Of a DNA stretch of 64,000 nt, positions 16,476-24,397 are shown piece by piece. The stretch spans positions 1 to 64,000 of the forward strand of contig JADGDV010000011.1 of NCBI GenBank assembly GCA_016744695.1, read 5' to 3'. Every line of letters starts with the position of its first letter. The stretch's first letter is position 1. The translations under genes and the position numbers were made by a program. The DNA is from Hahellaceae bacterium (GTDB lineage: Bacteria > Pseudomonadota > Gammaproteobacteria > Pseudomonadales > Oleiphilaceae). Under the pieces are notes generated by a model. It was given only the letters and a program-made list of their open reading frames with translations. It had not been told where the DNA came from and did not search any database.

Positions 16476-17341
16476 GAGTGCTAATACTTGGCGCATCTGG
16501 AATGCTTGGGCAAGCTTTGTATAATGAGCTTGATCCACACTTTAATGTATTAGGTGTGGGGAGGCGTTCTTGTGATTTGAAGAATTATATCAAGACTGAT
16601 TTGTTGAATTTAAATGGGCTGATTAAGACAGTTTCTGAATTTTCTCCAGATGTTATTGTCAATTGTGCGGCTATGGTTAACTTACAACAGTGTAGTGAAG
16701 AATACCAAGCTGCTTTTGCGTTACATTACTTATTGCCAAGTTTGCTATCGACACTTGGAGTGTACAATATACTTATTTCGACAGACTCAGTTTTTAATGG
16801 TAAAGATGGGGGGTATAAAGAGGGTAGTGATGTTGAGCCGCTTAACAGTTATGCATATACAAAGCTCTTGGGTGAGGGGCCTATAGTAGATTCTTCTGGG
16901 CTTGTATTACGAACTAATATTTATGGTTTTAATCAAGGTGTTATTGGGAACTCGTTATTTGAATGGGGAGGAGAAAAATTAGTATCAGGTGAAGTGATTT
17001 CAGGGTTTACCAACTTTTACTTTAACCCTGTATCTATATGGCAGCTTAGTCGAGCCATTAAAACTATTCTATTACACCGCCCTAGATTAACCGGGATTAT
17101 GAATGTAGGCTCTGATCGTTTTCTTAGTAAGTACGAGTTTCTTCGAGATTTAGCAGGGGTACTAGACGCAGATACGGCTAATGTAACTCCCTTTGAGTTT
17201 GATTGCTCCGGTTCAACTGTAGTTCGGCCTATGAATACAACGCTTAATATTGAGCGCTTAGAAAAAGTTTTAGATGAGGCTCCGTCGTTCAGTAAAGGCC
17301 TATCTGAGGCTGTTGAGATTTATAAAAATAGGAGAGGCTAG
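16472..17341 (+). CDS. RmlD-like SDR reductase (UDP-deoxyaminosugar 4-keto reductase)
   Basis: This is a 289-residue RmlD-superfamily protein. VLILGASGMLGQALY is the NAD(P) loop, NCAAMVNLQQC follows, and ISTDSVFNGKDGGYKEG precedes the catalytic Y-x-x-x-K in SYAYTKLLGE. It overlaps the dehydratase/5-epimerase by four bases, as in WbvB/WbvR- or FnlA/FnlB-type modules. The likely product is a UDP-2-acetamido-2,6-dideoxy-L-hexose such as L-RhaNAc or L-pneumosamine, unless a 2-epimerase is encoded elsewhere. Confidence 0.75.
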   Translation: MRVLILGASGMLGQALYNELDPHFNVLGVGRRSCDLKNYIKTDLLNLNGLIKTVSEFSPDVIVNCAAMVNLQQCSEEYQAAFALHYLLPSLLSTLGVYNILISTDSVFNGKDGGYKEGSDVEPLNSYAYTKLLGEGPIVDSSGLVLRTNIYGFNQGVIGNSLFEWGGEKLVSGEVISGFTNFYFNPVSIWQLSRAIKTILLHRPRLTGIMNVGSDRFLSKYEFLRDLAGVLDADTANVTPFEFDCSGSTVVRPMNTTLNIERLEKVLDEAPSFSKGLSEAVEIYKNRRG

Positions 17342-17342
17342 A

Positions 17343-18155
17343 GTGGAATTCACTGTATTAATAACACTTTATATTAATGATAAGCCTGAGTGGTTTTCTG
17401 AGGCTTTATATAGTATTACGCACTTACAGAGTCTTCAGCCTACAGAAGTTGTATTGGTTTGTGATGGAGATATTAGTAAAGAAAATGAATTGATTGTTTC
17501 AGAATATGAGGGAGATGAAAGAGTTAACTTAAAGGTATATCGACTGAAGGAGAATGTTGGTCAAGGCAAAGCCCTCAATTATGGCCTCAATAAATGCAGT
17601 TATGAGTATGTTGCAAGAATGGACTCTGATGATATATCTTCTGCGAATAGATTTGAAGAGCAAGTAACGTTCTTATATGAGAATCCAGATATTGATATTC
17701 TTAGCTCTACTATTAGAGAGTTCAATGGGGAAGGGGCTTTTGCCTTGCGGTCGCTCCCTGTTTATCACGAAGAAATTATGAAATTTGCGCAGCGTCGATC
17801 ACCAGTAAATCATGGTTGCTGTATATATAAGAAGAGTAAGGTCATAAAGTTAGGAGGATATTCTGAGCTTGTGCAAGTACAAGACTGGAAGTTGTGGGTA
17901 GATATGTTATTGGACGGTTGTAGATTTCATAATTTACCTGCAATTCATATGGATGTGAGAATGAATGAAGGCTATTCAAGAAAAACAGGATTTTCATATT
18001 TAAAAGAAGAAGCATACTTACAAACTTATTTTTATAGGAAAGGTTTTATTGGGTTAAATAATTACCTGTTAAATATTGTTGTTAGATCGCTTGGCAGGGT
18101 ATTCCCTAGAGTTCTAATCGAGTTAGTTTATAAAAGGTTATATCGTGGTTCTTGA
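17343..18155 (+). CDS. Glycosyltransferase family 2 (AmsE-like)
   Basis: The start is the GTG after GGAGAGG. A longer frame to 17274 would run into the preceding reductase. The 270-residue protein begins VEFTVLITLYINDKPEWF. It has VLVCDGDI, NVGQGKALNYGL and the metal-binding ARMDSDDIS, then a QDWKLWVDML acceptor-side motif. This is the pattern of AmsE/LgtF-like galactosyl or N-acetylhexosaminyl transferases. Donor and linkage cannot be assigned. Confidence 0.84.
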   Translation: MEFTVLITLYINDKPEWFSEALYSITHLQSLQPTEVVLVCDGDISKENELIVSEYEGDERVNLKVYRLKENVGQGKALNYGLNKCSYEYVARMDSDDISSANRFEEQVTFLYENPDIDILSSTIREFNGEGAFALRSLPVYHEEIMKFAQRRSPVNHGCCIYKKSKVIKLGGYSELVQVQDWKLWVDMLLDGCRFHNLPAIHMDVRMNEGYSRKTGFSYLKEEAYLQTYFYRKGFIGLNNYLLNIVVRSLGRVFPRVLIELVYKRLYRGS

Positions 18156-19263
18156 TCTAAGGGCTGTTTCTTCTTTTGCGGCTTTGCTAAGTTTTTGCTA
18201 TATGATTCTTAGCAGAAATTTTATTTTTGGTTCCTTTATTGCTCAGGTCCTTATCGCTCTATTCCTATTAGGCTTCTATTTATTAGTAGGGGCATGCAAA
18301 ACTGTAAAGCCTTCGGCAGTAGTATTTCTATTATTCTTTCCGCTTGCAGCTGTTTATCAGGGGGTTTATGTAATAAATTTAATTGCCTTTTTTTGTTTAT
18401 TTGAGTTTGCTAGAAAGTATTGTTCAAGCTGGCTATATGAATGGTTTTTTGTTGTTTCTGTCCTACTGACAATTTTAAGCGTTATAGTTTTTATGCTTGA
18501 TGGTTTGTTTTTTTATGATCGAGTGCTCTACCAAAATCAGCTCTTAGGTTCCATACACCGTTTGCTGGGGTTAGATGGAAGTCCTGCAATATTATCAATC
18601 ATAATTACCTTAGGTGTTATCGTTTTTTTTGGAATTAAGAAAAATATATTTATATGTGTTTGTTTCTTATTACTTATTTTATGCATGGTGTGGACGGGGA
18701 GTAGGACTGCTTGTTTAGCTTTATTGCTCGCGATTCTAGCCTCTTTTTCAAGAGGTAAGGTTTTTTCACTTATAATATTGTGTACTCATATATTGCCTGT
18801 AATTGCTGTATATCTATATTTTTATTCTGACTATCAGCTTCATAATATTATCGAAACTGCGACATCTTACCGAATTGTAAATTGGTGCAATGCTCTTCTG
18901 TATTTACTAGATCAACCCATCGGTAATTTACTTTTTGGCATAGGGCATATGCCTCAACTTAGTGAAGCATATGTAAGTGCTAGTTATTTTGATGGAACTT
19001 TTCGGTATAAGTTTGTGACTTATCCTGAGTCTGGAAGTTTGAGGATTTTGATTAATTTCGGCATGTTTTATTATGGCGCTATAATCATATTTCTTTTTTA
19101 TCTTAACTCTAAGTTGATATCTCGTTATTCAAGAATTCTAGTGGCCTTTATTTCGTTATCAGCGATTTCTTATGATGCCGTATATTCAGTCCAGTATTTT
19201 TATATATTAATGTTGATGTTTGCTCAGTATTATTCTTTAAGAGGCGGCAATGCGTTTAATTGA
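18145..19263 (+). CDS. wzy: Wzy-like O-antigen polymerase
   Basis: A 372-residue, strongly hydrophobic protein with roughly ten membrane segments, a large loop around residues 245-300 (HNIIETATSYRIVNWCNAL ... YPESGSLRIL) and a WTGSRTACLALLL helix resembling the Wzy/WaaL signature. It overlaps its neighbours by 11 and 14 bases. Position between glycosyltransferase genes and topology support the call. Wzy proteins are too divergent for residue-level certainty. Confidence 0.75.
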   Translation: MVLDLRAVSSFAALLSFCYMILSRNFIFGSFIAQVLIALFLLGFYLLVGACKTVKPSAVVFLLFFPLAAVYQGVYVINLIAFFCLFEFARKYCSSWLYEWFFVVSVLLTILSVIVFMLDGLFFYDRVLYQNQLLGSIHRLLGLDGSPAILSIIITLGVIVFFGIKKNIFICVCFLLLILCMVWTGSRTACLALLLAILASFSRGKVFSLIILCTHILPVIAVYLYFYSDYQLHNIIETATSYRIVNWCNALLYLLDQPIGNLLFGIGHMPQLSEAYVSASYFDGTFRYKFVTYPESGSLRILINFGMFYYGAIIIFLFYLNSKLISRYSRILVAFISLSAISYDAVYSVQYFYILMLMFAQYYSLRGGNAFN

Positions 19264-20203
19264 GGTTAGAAATAACTACGAGCTTTTGGTAGGTATATTG
19301 TTGGCGTTTACAGATAAAAGTAGCGTGATCGCTGTTGTGGGGGACTCTGCCAACCTTGGAGTTGTAGAGAAATTAAGTCGTTCATTGTGCATGGTAACTA
19401 TCCCATATAAGTACCCTGGTGTTTTGGGGAAGGTGTTGTTTCGCGTTTTTGGTTGTAGGCGTATTCTAAGAGATTTCAATTTTGATGAATTGATTGTATT
19501 TCATGATTCAAGCCCGTTAGTATCTTTGTTGAAAGGTAAGGCTAGAATCTCTCTGTATGAGCATGGATTGATTAATTATTTCTCGAATAGTGATATATAT
19601 AATAGCTTGAGTTTTCCGAGTAAAGTGGTTGCTTTGCTGAATGGGGGGAGGTGTTGTGGTAGGATGACCGCAATTGAGTCTGTGTATCTTAAACGACCAG
19701 ACCTGTCTCCTGCTGATTTGGTTTCGAAAGTAAAAAAACTTGATATGTATTTTTTGTGGGAAGAACTTTCCGGCAAAGAAAAGGGGGAGGTTAGTGATGC
19801 GTTTGGGGTGGTTGGAAATTTTGCAGAATATTCGGACGGTATTTCGGTTGTCGTGACTCAGAATATTAGCGAGCTTGGGGCCGTTACAGAATTAGAAAAA
19901 ATCGAGATCTACCGTGATCTATTGGTGAGTACTAATAGTTATACTCAATGGATTAAGCCTCACCCCTTGGAGACTACAGATTATAAAGCCTTTTTTCCCG
20001 GTATCACAGTTATTCCATCTGAGGTGCCTCTTGAACTTTTTTTTCTTATTAACAACTCTATTTGTGAAGTGAAAACACTTTTTTCTTCGGTTGTTATTTC
20101 ATGTCCTGAAAATATTAAAATTGATTGGCGTGGCACAAAAGATTATAAAAAGCTGAGAGAGTTTTTCGGTGACTGTCAAATACCTGTAGATGTTAATCGG
20201 TAG
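19250..20203 (+). CDS. Sialyltransferase-like glycosyltransferase (GT52/POLYST-like), candidate legionaminyltransferase
   Basis: This 317-residue soluble protein has the motif layout of bacterial sialyl/polysialyltransferases: an early LYEHGLINYF (the position of the D/E-D/E-G motif, here E-H-G), a KPHPLETTDY 'HP' motif near residue 244 and a late TLFSSVVIS Ser-Ser motif. These enzymes use CMP-nonulosonates. It is the only such protein beside a complete CMP-legionaminate pathway, so transfer of legionaminic acid to the repeat unit is the natural inference. Overall similarity is weak and the second acidic residue is replaced by His. Confidence 0.55.
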   Translation: MRLIEVRNNYELLVGILLAFTDKSSVIAVVGDSANLGVVEKLSRSLCMVTIPYKYPGVLGKVLFRVFGCRRILRDFNFDELIVFHDSSPLVSLLKGKARISLYEHGLINYFSNSDIYNSLSFPSKVVALLNGGRCCGRMTAIESVYLKRPDLSPADLVSKVKKLDMYFLWEELSGKEKGEVSDAFGVVGNFAEYSDGISVVVTQNISELGAVTELEKIEIYRDLLVSTNSYTQWIKPHPLETTDYKAFFPGITVIPSEVPLELFFLINNSICEVKTLFSSVVISCPENIKIDWRGTKDYKKLREFFGDCQIPVDVNR

Positions 20204-20239
20204 CATATTTTGTTATTTTATATATAGAAGGTGGCTTTA

Positions 20240-20512
20240 GTGAATGTACTTCTGACTGGTGCAGCGGGTTTTGTTGGTTCGGTTATTTTGAGTAAACTTG
20301 TTGATTTGGGGTGTTTTCCTGTGGCTGTAATTAAAGACCGTCAGCTATACGGTACACAGGCTCAAAAAACAATTGTAAAAAGCATTGACTCGGAAACTGT
20401 TTGGGAGGGCTTGTTGGCAGGAATTGATGTGATTATTCATACTGCTGCCCGTGTTCATATTATGAGGAATAATTCAGATAATCCTTTATCTGAGTTTCGC
20501 GAAGTTAATTAA
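20240..20512 (+). pseudogene. Truncated NAD-dependent epimerase, copy 1 of 3 (N-terminal ~90 codons)
   Basis: VNVLLTGAAGFVGSVILSKL opens a Rossmann fold, and the remaining residues parallel the intact copy at 21655, including IVKSIDSET and RVHIM. Homology stops at FREVN, where a TAA formed by the dispersed repeat (AATTAAAAGGGG) ends the frame. GTG at 20240, preceded by AAGG, is the matching start. Most of the protein, including the catalytic Y-x-x-x-K, is lost. Confidence 0.85.
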
Positions 20513-20570
20513 AAGGGGTCGGTGACATATGAGAATCATTATCATCAATTTTCAGGTATCCATAAAAATA
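20510..20570 (+). repeat. Dispersed repeat, copy 3, at the truncation point of epimerase copy 1
   Basis: It begins TTAAAAGGGGTCGGTGACA and continues with the Fur-box-like TATGAGAATCATTATCATC, then CAGGTATCCATAAAAAT. It matches copy 1 (967-1024) along its length and copy 2 (1899-1937) over the first part. The truncated epimerase ends exactly at its left edge, as expected for the end of an inserted or recombined element. Confidence 0.7.
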
Positions 20571-20868
20571 AAAGCTGTATGAAATGCCAGTATGTATTAA
20601 TATGCAGTCTTTAGTTTTCAGGTTAGAGGGTCAAAGCCCAATACCGCTACCTCAGCTTGAAATATATTTAAAATCAAACAAATAGAAGACGTCAGACCCT
20701 TCCTTTAGGTAATATTGTAAGTGACCAAACGAACAATAACCTAACAGTCAGAGCCTGGCAGGCTTGATATAACAGATTGAGGGTTAAAGCCCTTTTACAG
20801 GGCAGGTATCCATAAAAATAAGGGCTGTATAAAATATCAGCATGTATTAATATACAGTCTTTGGTTTT
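20551..20868 (+). repeat. Pair of ~66-base direct repeats with CTG-N10-CAG (LexA-like) boxes
   Basis: Positions 20551-20619 and 20803-20868 are direct repeats about 250 bases apart. Each has CAGGTATCCATAAAAATA, then a LexA-type box (CTGTATGAAATGCCAG in the first, CTGTATAAAATATCAG in the second), then a TATTAATAT -10-like segment. Each unit is associated with a GAGGGT(C/T)AAAGCCC motif. Between them lies noncoding DNA with a GTCAGACCC fragment. They look like duplicated promoter regions, possibly SOS-responsive, left by a mobile element. Confidence 0.55.
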
Positions 20869-20888
20869 TGTAAAACAAGGATGCCTGT

Positions 20889-21041
20889 ATGAAAACGCCA
20901 CCTGCTGTGAATGCTTTTCGGCAGTATTTTGCGCATTGCGTCGGTAATGAATCCGCGTTAAGAGTTTATCAGGAAAATAATAAAAAACGTCGAATACGTG
21001 GACGTTCCTCTTGCTTGAAGTTTTATTCCCAGGCTGCCTGA
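20889..21041 (+). CDS. Small basic hypothetical protein (50 aa) behind the second LexA-like box
   Basis: A 50-codon ORF begins MKTPPAVNAFRQYFAHCVGN and ends with an arginine/lysine-rich NNKKRRIRGRSS segment. It starts about 50 bases after the second repeat, with a weak AAGG upstream. The family is not recognised. It could be an independent small gene or the 5' fragment of a lost mobile-element gene. Confidence 0.4.
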   Translation: MKTPPAVNAFRQYFAHCVGNESALRVYQENNKKRRIRGRSSCLKFYSQAA

Positions 21042-21109
21042 ATAAAATAAATTGATACTTGTGGTTTTGTTGTGCTACATTGAGCGCAGGTCAATCTGAG
21101 GGGGTTAAA

Positions 21110-21364
21110 ATGAGTGTTTTTGCCAGAGCAAGAATGGACGATAGTTTAAAGAGTGAAGCAGAGTCGATATTAAATTCTGTTGGTATAACACCGTCAGAAG
21201 CGATTAGAATGCTTTACAAGCAAATTGTTAACAGGCACGAATTTCCTTTAGAGTTACGTATGCCAAACGCTAAAACATTAGTCGCATTTTCTGAAGTTGA
21301 TAATGATTTAGACGAGCTTGAAACCTTTAATTCTTTTGATGAGTTATTAGATGCTAGCGATTAA
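21110..21364 (+). CDS. RelB/DinJ-family antitoxin, module A
   Basis: An 84-residue ribbon-helix-helix antitoxin. FARARMDDSLKSEAESIL and GITPSEAIRMLYKQIV form the DNA-binding N-terminus; the acidic C-terminus (ETFNSFDELLDASD) wraps the toxin. The ATG at 21110 follows GAGGGGGT; the frame extends 17 codons further upstream but without family similarity. It overlaps the toxin gene by 14 bases. Likely autorepressed together with the toxin. It is about 90% identical to the antitoxin at 22668. Confidence 0.88.
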   Translation: MSVFARARMDDSLKSEAESILNSVGITPSEAIRMLYKQIVNRHEFPLELRMPNAKTLVAFSEVDNDLDELETFNSFDELLDASD

Positions 21365-21632
21365 GCCTTCTAGCCAATTCAAAAAAGATATTAAACAAGT
21401 AAAGAAAAACTCTACACGCAGTAAAGGCTTAGAAATACTCAGCGAAGAAATTATTCCTGTTCTCATAGCTAATGGCACATTAGCGCGTAAGTTTTTAGAT
21501 CATAGTTTAAGTGGTGAGAAACCACCTAAACGAAATTGTCATGTGTTAAATGATCTTGTCTTACTTTATAACGTTACAGATGAGTATGTATTACTATACC
21601 GACTTGGTACACATTCAGAATTGTTTGGTTGA
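21351..21632 (+). CDS. YafQ-family mRNA interferase toxin, module A
   Basis: This is a 93-residue RelE/ParE-superfamily toxin. It starts IKPSSQFKKDIKQVKK, has FLDHSLSG and RNCHVLNDLVLLY, and ends YRLGTHSELFG, the C-terminal histidine/phenylalanine pattern of YafQ. YafQ cleaves mRNA in the ribosome. It overlaps its antitoxin and lies 22 bases before the intact epimerase gene. It differs from the copy at 22909 at about seven residues, so cross-neutralisation is likely. Confidence 0.88.
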   Translation: MLAIKPSSQFKKDIKQVKKNSTRSKGLEILSEEIIPVLIANGTLARKFLDHSLSGEKPPKRNCHVLNDLVLLYNVTDEYVLLYRLGTHSELFG

Positions 21633-21654
21633 TTTATAATTAGTAGGTTTTTTT

Positions 21655-22608
21655 GTGAAAATACTTTTGACAGGAGCAACAGGCTTTGTCGGATCGGCTG
21701 TTTTAAATAAGCTTATCGAACTAAAACACCAGCTAGTAATTGCAGTAAGAGAAAAGAGTCTTTCGAACTCTGAAACCCAAAGAATAGTGGTTAAGAGCAT
21801 TGATTCAGAAACAGATTGGGGGGAATCGTTGCGGGAGTGTGAAGTGGTTATTCATTTAGCCGCTAGAGCGCATATTATGGATGACTCATCTGAAGACCCA
21901 TTATTCGAATTTCGTTCTGTAAATAGGTTTGGTACATTAAACTTAGCTAGACAAGCGGCACAGGCAGGTGTGAAACGGTTTATTTTTATTAGCTCCATTA
22001 AAGTAAGCGGCGAGCATACTTTTTTTAACTCTCCATTCAAACCTGATGACTCTTATATCCCAACAGACCCATATGGCCTAAGCAAATATGAAGCCGAAGT
22101 CGGTTTACGAAAAATTGCCCAGGAAACAGGTATGGAAGTGGTTGTTATTCGTCCACCACTAGTCTATGGCCCAGGTGTGAAAGGTAATTTTGTCAGTATG
22201 ATGAAGTGGCTAAATAAAGGCGTACCTTTACCTTTGGGGGCTATTAATAATAAACGAAGTTTAGTGTCTTTAGATAACTTGGTAGACCTTATTGTTACTT
22301 GCATAGATCACCCGAATGCCGCTAATGAAACATTTTTGGTATCTGATGATAATGATATTTCAACAACAACCTTATTAACTAAATTAACCGTACCTTTAGG
22401 GGCTCCGAAACGCTTATTGCCTATACCTGGTGCATGGCTTATGTTTGCTGCAAAACTATTAGGTAAGCAAGACGTAGCTCAACGCTTATTAGGTTCTCTA
22501 CAAGTAGATATCTCAAAAACTAAAGCACGTTTAGACTGGGTACCACCCTTTACTGTCGATGAAAGCCTCAAAAAAACAGCTCTGTTCTTTAAAAAAGAAG
22601 CTTTATAA
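21655..22608 (+). CDS. NAD-dependent epimerase/dehydratase (WbpV/WreQ-like), intact copy 2
   Basis: Extended SDR of 317 residues. It has ILLTGATGFVGSAVL, VIHLAARAHIM, FISSIKVSGE and the catalytic YGLSKYEAE (Y-x-x-x-K), then IRPPLVYGPGVKGNF. Family members next to a PglC/WcaJ-type sugar transferase make UDP-4-keto or 4-hydroxy 6-deoxy-aminosugars such as UDP-QuiNAc from the WbpM product. Here WbpM is at 24973 and the transferase at 23425. It is the only full-length copy of three. GTG start. Confidence 0.85.
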   Translation: MKILLTGATGFVGSAVLNKLIELKHQLVIAVREKSLSNSETQRIVVKSIDSETDWGESLRECEVVIHLAARAHIMDDSSEDPLFEFRSVNRFGTLNLARQAAQAGVKRFIFISSIKVSGEHTFFNSPFKPDDSYIPTDPYGLSKYEAEVGLRKIAQETGMEVVVIRPPLVYGPGVKGNFVSMMKWLNKGVPLPLGAINNKRSLVSLDNLVDLIVTCIDHPNAANETFLVSDDNDISTTTLLTKLTVPLGAPKRLLPIPGAWLMFAAKLLGKQDVAQRLLGSLQVDISKTKARLDWVPPFTVDESLKKTALFFKKEAL

Positions 22609-22667
22609 ATTGATGCTTGTGGTTTTGTTGTGCTACATTTGGTGTAAGTCAATTTGAGGGGGTTAAC

Positions 22668-22922
22668 ATGAGTGTTTTTGCCAGAGCAAGAATGGACGAC
22701 AGCTTAAAGAGTGAAGCAGAGTCAATATTAAGTTCTGTTGGTATAACGCCGTCAGAAGCGATTAGAATGCTTTACAAGCAAATTGTTAACAGACACGAAT
22801 TTCCTTTAGAATTACGTATGCCAAATGCTAAAACATTAGCCGCATTTTCTGAAATTGATAATGACTTAGAAGGGCTTGAAACGTTTAATTCCTTTGATGA
22901 GTTATTAAATGCGAACGATTAA
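22668..22922 (+). CDS. RelB/DinJ-family antitoxin, module B
   Basis: A near copy of the antitoxin at 21110 (about eight differences in 84 residues, mostly in the C-terminal toxin-binding tail). The similarity continues upstream into a shared leader (AAATTGATxCTTGTGGTTTT), so the promoter and operator were duplicated too. The start and the 14-base overlap with the toxin gene are as in module A. Confidence 0.87.
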   Translation: MSVFARARMDDSLKSEAESILSSVGITPSEAIRMLYKQIVNRHEFPLELRMPNAKTLAAFSEIDNDLEGLETFNSFDELLNAND

Positions 22923-23190
22923 GCCTTCTAGTCAATTCAAAAAAGATATTAAACAAGTAAAGAAAAGCTCAACACGTAGTAAAGGCTTAGAAATACTTAA
23001 AGAAGAAATTATTCCTGTTCTTATAGAAAATGGCGCATTAGCGCGCAAGTTTTTAGATCATAGTTTAAGTGGTGAGAAACCACCTAAACGAGATTGTCAT
23101 GTGTTAAATGATCTTGTCTTACTTTATAACGTTACAGATGAATATGTATTACTATACCGACTTGGTACACACTCAGAATTGTTTGGTTGA
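22909..23190 (+). CDS. YafQ-family mRNA interferase toxin, module B
   Basis: This is the second YafQ-type toxin, 93 residues, about 92% identical to the one at 21351. Catalytic-side residues and the YRLGTHSELFG tail are retained, so both copies appear functional. It is followed after 20 bases by the internally deleted third epimerase copy, with a junction that resembles the toxin-epimerase junction of module A. Confidence 0.87.
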   Translation: MRTIKPSSQFKKDIKQVKKSSTRSKGLEILKEEIIPVLIENGALARKFLDHSLSGEKPPKRDCHVLNDLVLLYNVTDEYVLLYRLGTHSELFG

Positions 23191-23210
23191 ATTGTAGTCA
23201 GTGGTCTTTT

Positions 23211-23424
23211 GTAAAAATTCTTATAACTGGTGCTACTGGTTTTGTTGGATCTTATGCCCAGCTCATGGTTTATGTTTGCTGCAAAGTTATTTGGTTCTCT
23301 ACAGGTAGATATCTCAAAAACCAAAGCACTTTTAGATTGGACACCACCATATACCGTTGATGAAAGTCTTAAAAAATGGCTCAGGCATTTACGAAACAAT
23401 AACGCAGAGAAAGTAGTTATTATT
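23211..23424 (+). pseudogene. Internally deleted NAD-dependent epimerase, copy 3 of 3
   Basis: The first 14 codons correspond to the start of the epimerase (VKILITGATGFVGS, with GTA in place of the GTG start). The DNA then jumps, out of frame, to the last ~50 codons (WFMFAAKLFGSLQVDISK, then LLDWTPPYTVDESLKKW). A large internal deletion plus a second short deletion near FGSLQ explain this. The C-terminal frame runs into the sugar transferase gene without a stop. Confidence 0.85.
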
Positions 23425-23985
23425 ATGAATTCAGTGTTTTTTAGATTATTAGATTTTATTGCTGCTTTTATTGGGTTGATTCTTACATCCCCTATTTTAC
23501 TAATTGTGATTGTTGTCGGATTTTGTGATACAGGCTCTCCTGTATTTACACAAAAGCGAGTGGGCAAAAATCAAAAGCCATTTACTTTAATTAAATTCCG
23601 CACTATGAGTGTCGATACTAAATCGGTAGCCAGTCATTTAGCCAGCACGGCATCTATTACAAAAATGGGCGGATTTCTCCGTAAAACTAAAATTGATGAG
23701 TTGCCACAACTCATTAACGTTCTAAAAGGTGAAATGAGCTTGGTAGGACCGAGGCCTTGTTTGTTTAATCAGGAAGAATTGATTGAAGAAAGAGAATCTC
23801 GCGGTGTATTTGAAGTGTTGCCTGGTATTACCGGGCTGGCTCAAGTGAATGAAATTGATATGTCTACGCCAAAGCTACTAGCTGAATGGGATCAACGAAT
23901 GATCCGGGAGTTTTCATTATCAGATTATTTTCGATATATTTTAATGACAGCAACAGGTAAAGGTTCAGGGGATAGAGTGAAGTGA
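23425..23985 (+). CDS. Initiating sugar phosphotransferase (PglC/WcaJ C-terminal type)
   Basis: Bacterial sugar transferase (PF02397), 186 residues. A single reentrant hydrophobic segment at about residues 8-30 has the typical proline (LTSPILL). Then come [30 protein letters not shown] and [10 protein letters not shown], and a late GITGLAQVN. These enzymes load the first sugar phosphate on undecaprenyl phosphate. The frame is open further upstream through the epimerase remnant. The ATG at 23425 matches the family start. Confidence 0.9.
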   Translation: MNSVFFRLLDFIAAFIGLILTSPILLIVIVVGFCDTGSPVFTQKRVGKNQKPFTLIKFRTMSVDTKSVASHLASTASITKMGGFLRKTKIDELPQLINVLKGEMSLVGPRPCLFNQEELIEERESRGVFEVLPGITGLAQVNEIDMSTPKLLAEWDQRMIREFSLSDYFRYILMTATGKGSGDRVK

Positions 23986-24082
23986 ATTTTGCCTTATGCC
24001 GTTAAATAAAAACCGAGCTATAATTATTTAACCTTATATATTTAAATTATGATGTTTTATTTAGAACGTTATAAGGGCCATT

Positions 24083-24385
24083 ATGCGTATTACTGAGCAG
24101 CAACGATTAATTTTAAAGCGGACTTTATTAAAGTATTTTGGTGCGACCTCCCTATTACAATTGTTTGGGTCTAGGGCGGATGATGCCAGTAAGGGCGGCG
24201 ATATTGATATTTATATTGAGCCTGAAATAATACAACCTGATGCCGTAGTTGAGGCTAAACTTTGTGCTTTGGTTGAGTTGCATAAATTACTGGGAGACCA
24301 GAAAATTGATCTTGTGATTAATCGTAAGGTAGGAAAGGAATTACCTATTTATGAAATGGCTAAGCAATCAGGAATATTGCTATAA
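24083..24385 (+). CDS. MNT nucleotidyltransferase antitoxin, module 3
   Basis: Minimal nucleotidyltransferase of 100 residues with LFGSRADDASKGGDIDIYI (GSX9DXD) near residues 28-42 and KIDLVIN as the third acidic strand. It precedes its HEPN partner, the reverse of the HI0074/HI0073 order at 1159 and 2499, and belongs to the same subfamily as the gene at 27030. It probably transfers AMP to the HEPN protein. Confidence 0.83.
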   Translation: MRITEQQRLILKRTLLKYFGATSLLQLFGSRADDASKGGDIDIYIEPEIIQPDAVVEAKLCALVELHKLLGDQKIDLVINRKVGKELPIYEMAKQSGILL

Positions 24386-24397
24386 AAAGGTAATCGC

